Position numbers and translations under genes: made by a program. DNA of 64,000 nucleotides from Pseudomonas sp. 7P_10.2_Bac1 (GTDB lineage: Bacteria > Pseudomonadota > Gammaproteobacteria > Pseudomonadales > Pseudomonadaceae), in the NCBI RefSeq assembly GCF_025465935.1, contig NZ_JANLNV010000058.1, forward strand, positions 62,001 to 126,000, written 5' to 3'. The notes under the pieces are model-generated. The model ran no database searches. It was not told the origin of the DNA and worked only from the letters and a program-made list of their open reading frames with translations. Below, one piece after another: positions 62,801-64,000 of the stretch; the stretch's first letter is position 1; every line of letters begins with the position of its first letter.

Positions 62801-64000
62801 TTGGCGACGTCAACGGACGATGACGCACAGCATCAACTCGCCTCCCTCACGGGAATGCTTGAGAACGGTATCGACAACTTGGTGCTCGCCGAGCAGGCGC
62901 TGGAACGCAAGAATTTTCGACACGCCCTGCTCTTGACCCTCAATCACCAGGATGAACACAAAGGGTCGGTGACAGACAACATCAAGGCGATCAAGCGCTT
63001 GTTCTCGGAAGAAGTCTATCAATGCAACACCCGCAGCGTAGAGATGCGCGGTCTACTTGATGACGCGAACATCGCCTCCCTGATTGATGATGAACGTCAC
63101 TATCAACTCACCGGTGAGCTCGAACACCTGCAAGATCAGCTCAAGAACCTTCGGATGCTGGACGACCTGAGCGAGATTCACGCAAGCCTCGATGAGCTGC
63201 AATCCAGCATCATTGCCAAATTCAGCTTCAAAAGGGAGGAGCTTGAAAGATCGTTGGAGGCTCTGACCAAGCAGGCGCTGGTCGACCGAGGCGTCGATTG
63301 GGTGCCTGCCGCCTGGCTGGCTCAAATCCGCTCAGCGCTGAGCACACACGACACCACAGTCGCCGAGGAGATGCTTGGCCATCTCAAGTACTCCCTGGAA
63401 TCGGGATCCGCCTTGGAGAGCGACACCGAAAGTGGATCCGAGCTGCTCAAGCGCTTCCTGACACTCGAACCCAAGCTGCACTCGGTACTTGCCGAGAGTC
63501 GAAACAAGCGAGAAGTCGTCCGACACCTTGCAAGCGAACACATCGATGGACTGTCCTTGGAGTCGCTGCCCTCCTACTTCAAATCGGCTATTGAAGATCT
63601 GGTTGGTCTGCGCCGCCGAGTCAAAGCGCTGGACAAATCGACCTACGAAGAACTGGTGAAGATCTTCTACGCTCTGGGTTTGGAGGCTGTTCACCCTACC
63701 TTTACTAGCGACACGCCGAGGCGCACAGGGTTTACCTCCCACGGGAGGATCTCACACCTGAGCATGACCGTAAAACCACGCGACACTGGGCGCGGGATCG
63801 TGTTCTTCAACGAAAAATCGGAAGCCCAGGCCGTCAATATCCTGCTGGCAACGACGGATTGGACGATCGAAGAGCTTCGCGCGTTGGTTACAGAGCAAAC
63901 CCACTTCCTCTACGACCGCACGATTCTCATCTCCGGGCGGGAGCTTTCCAACGAGGAGCGAAACGGGCTGGCAAAATTCTCCAAGCAGCAGAAGCATACG
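59828..64000 (+). CDS. Very large protein of unknown family (partial, open to window end)
   Basis: The frame is open for 1391 codons from ATG 59828 (GGAAG 4-5 nt upstream) with no stop before the window ends. It starts MPNPIFTVEVDDALIDQFSA. Visible layout: a helical N-terminal domain (about 40-360), a coiled coil (about 365-445, for example LVETEALRGQIESELVDLGE), a Glu/Thr/Pro-rich acidic linker (about 484-620), a long helical region (about 620-1240) with repeat-like stretches, then a mixed alpha/beta segment (about 1250-1391) containing GRGIVFFNEKSEAQAVNILL. No Walker A, nuclease or signal peptide is seen so far. Size, solubility and place in an accessory region suggest a defence or regulatory NTPase whose catalytic domain lies to the right; this is inference. 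Confidence 0.8.
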   Translation, partial: MPNPIFTVEVDDALIDQFSAEGTGFPDQTILNPQTGKPDISVLEKMIGISRAIRRLESKLKPGSRLSDFQKTSAGRFKLLLNDLHNLHVLSQKKAKRVVGVRSWEGVIFSAIDSTWLEPTSAVAQRFNAFTQEDREALEAMLSKRLEWAESAKTLESEKREYVKRREYFKPLGGMVGVLLDQLEGWDSLNDSQRQLLADGAYAAATPFGNELLGIFVTRQPGLMKYYSIMLENERLARTADQAGEATIEATEDSRACSETTAKPLSLYDLYSELFQLAQQAKSDSGNLLYAEQIEALITSNLPRLRQEYSLSEDAVRKILNECVDVLIGIGRDLSLQIFADEEFLVAFRTAWLEYLDECLQEEVTETLLGDLTEQRESESLSVKARLVETEALRGQIESELVDLGEKLNAANFREKSEIRNSITATEEARVKTRKQLQEVEQEGCSLLLPPGYDIDTLATDGHEALLTVTAYHPSAKAAIQAWSTPSATEEEVVQHTVAHETDTELEPETQSTAEVDEVADPDNIEDCTTPLDQPEESQTLALIEPESPNESEADDHLESEMEARLEPELTHTAETLEPQDIVLSGTMDDYVIQLDQSDTPASPEPADEEVNVSEFLSAPDKARERLEHCQQTMDVMPAIAVENIALLWIKQGQLPLASKMLELAGRIGVAGDLLSLPLVQAAYQGMHVWRGDSATVTRVQQSMNQLSSEIIESWMDRRRGGRVAPYLVFAATLQPTLFCGTMTNAPRLLSSVLHYFDGATAKLIEEVVNFASHNTRLDLDTLREQPTSHDKEARSKLAGRLVEWHDRILNKQTGWAPARKAMKECLARDDFELTYQSITRDDASRVDEVRAFADFYREKEEQNRLMSSEIHKVMNESTSVPQIEGNARNWFLRSMDEIVGIADLWVDGHNLQGRRSSEVSKFAPRLLTMLCAAANHLTERAGRTADLEHHAGLRIAISALERITKVAERHDDTVWDISRVSGWLQWPTEWLATSTDDDAQHQLASLTGMLENGIDNLVLAEQALERKNFRHALLLTLNHQDEHKGSVTDNIKAIKRLFSEEVYQCNTRSVEMRGLLDDANIASLIDDERHYQLTGELEHLQDQLKNLRMLDDLSEIHASLDELQSSIIAKFSFKREELERSLEALTKQALVDRGVDWVPAAWLAQIRSALSTHDTTVAEEMLGHLKYSLESGSALESDTESGSELLKRFLTLEPKLHSVLAESRNKREVVRHLASEHIDGLSLESLPSYFKSAIEDLVGLRRRVKALDKSTYEELVKIFYALGLEAVHPTFTSDTPRRTGFTSHGRISHLSMTVKPRDTGRGIVFFNEKSEAQAVNILLATTDWTIEELRALVTEQTHFLYDRTILISGRELSNEERNGLAKFSKQQKHT

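Overview
The window is GC-rich, densely coded chromosomal DNA of a Pseudomonas-type gammaproteobacterium, most likely the fluorescens or a related group. This rests on the gene set: CobN with ChlI/ChlD-type chelatase subunits, the sigma-54 activator, PnuC with a NadR-like kinase, an orphan TccC/Rhs protein, a giant LRR/NEL effector, CysI with its DUF934 partner, a nine-gene cellulose operon, MgtA and membrane glucose dehydrogenase. Degenerate GAGCGAGCTT...AAAAGATC...AAGCTCGCTCC palindromes, typical of pseudomonad chromosomes, lie between several genes. No tRNA, rRNA, CRISPR array or intact insertion sequence is visible.

Layout. 0-5.7 kb holds the end of cobW, cobN and a chelatase ATPase/VWA locus for cobalt insertion. 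The VWA half of that locus has no convincing start codon; it lies in the -1 frame behind an A AAA AAG slippery heptamer and a 14-bp stem. 5.8-9.2 kb carries a small unknown gene, a VpsR-like sigma-54 activator and an NAD-precursor pair (pnuC and kinase). 9.4-12.4 kb is a TccC-like Rhs protein. 12.5-15.6 kb is a leftward set of SDR, phosphotransferase, SCP2 and histidine phosphatase genes. sohB follows, then a 1704-residue toxin/effector with LRRs and a NEL-type ubiquitin ligase domain (17.0-22.1 kb), then cysI with its companion.

24.8-38.6 kb is a continuous leftward bcsEFG-RQABZC operon whose neighbouring genes mostly overlap or abut. It encodes cellulose synthesis and export, and BcsG predicts phosphoethanolamine-modified cellulose. 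39-46 kb has two small genes, an acyl-CoA dehydrogenase and AMP-dependent acyl-CoA ligase pair, and a divergent PAS histidine kinase/LuxR-type regulator pair. 46-50.5 kb holds a Na/Pi cotransporter and MgtA. 50.6-54.6 kb has small genes, a solitary tyrosine recombinase, a PLDc_N protein and a TerC/CBS/CorC protein. gcd ends the core-like part at 57.1 kb.

57.1-64 kb looks accessory. It has a poorly coding stretch, a small membrane protein with a 13-bp inverted repeat behind it, and 1.5 kb of non-coding DNA with at least eight copies of an (A/T)AGTGGAAA-N-TCC motif whose spacings 84/38 recur as 83/38. After it a very large gene of unknown family starts (at least 1391 codons, open to the window end). 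This last region is the best candidate for an undescribed system. The chelatase frameshift is the strongest mechanistic observation, although frameshifting in chlD genes has, as I recall, been reported before.
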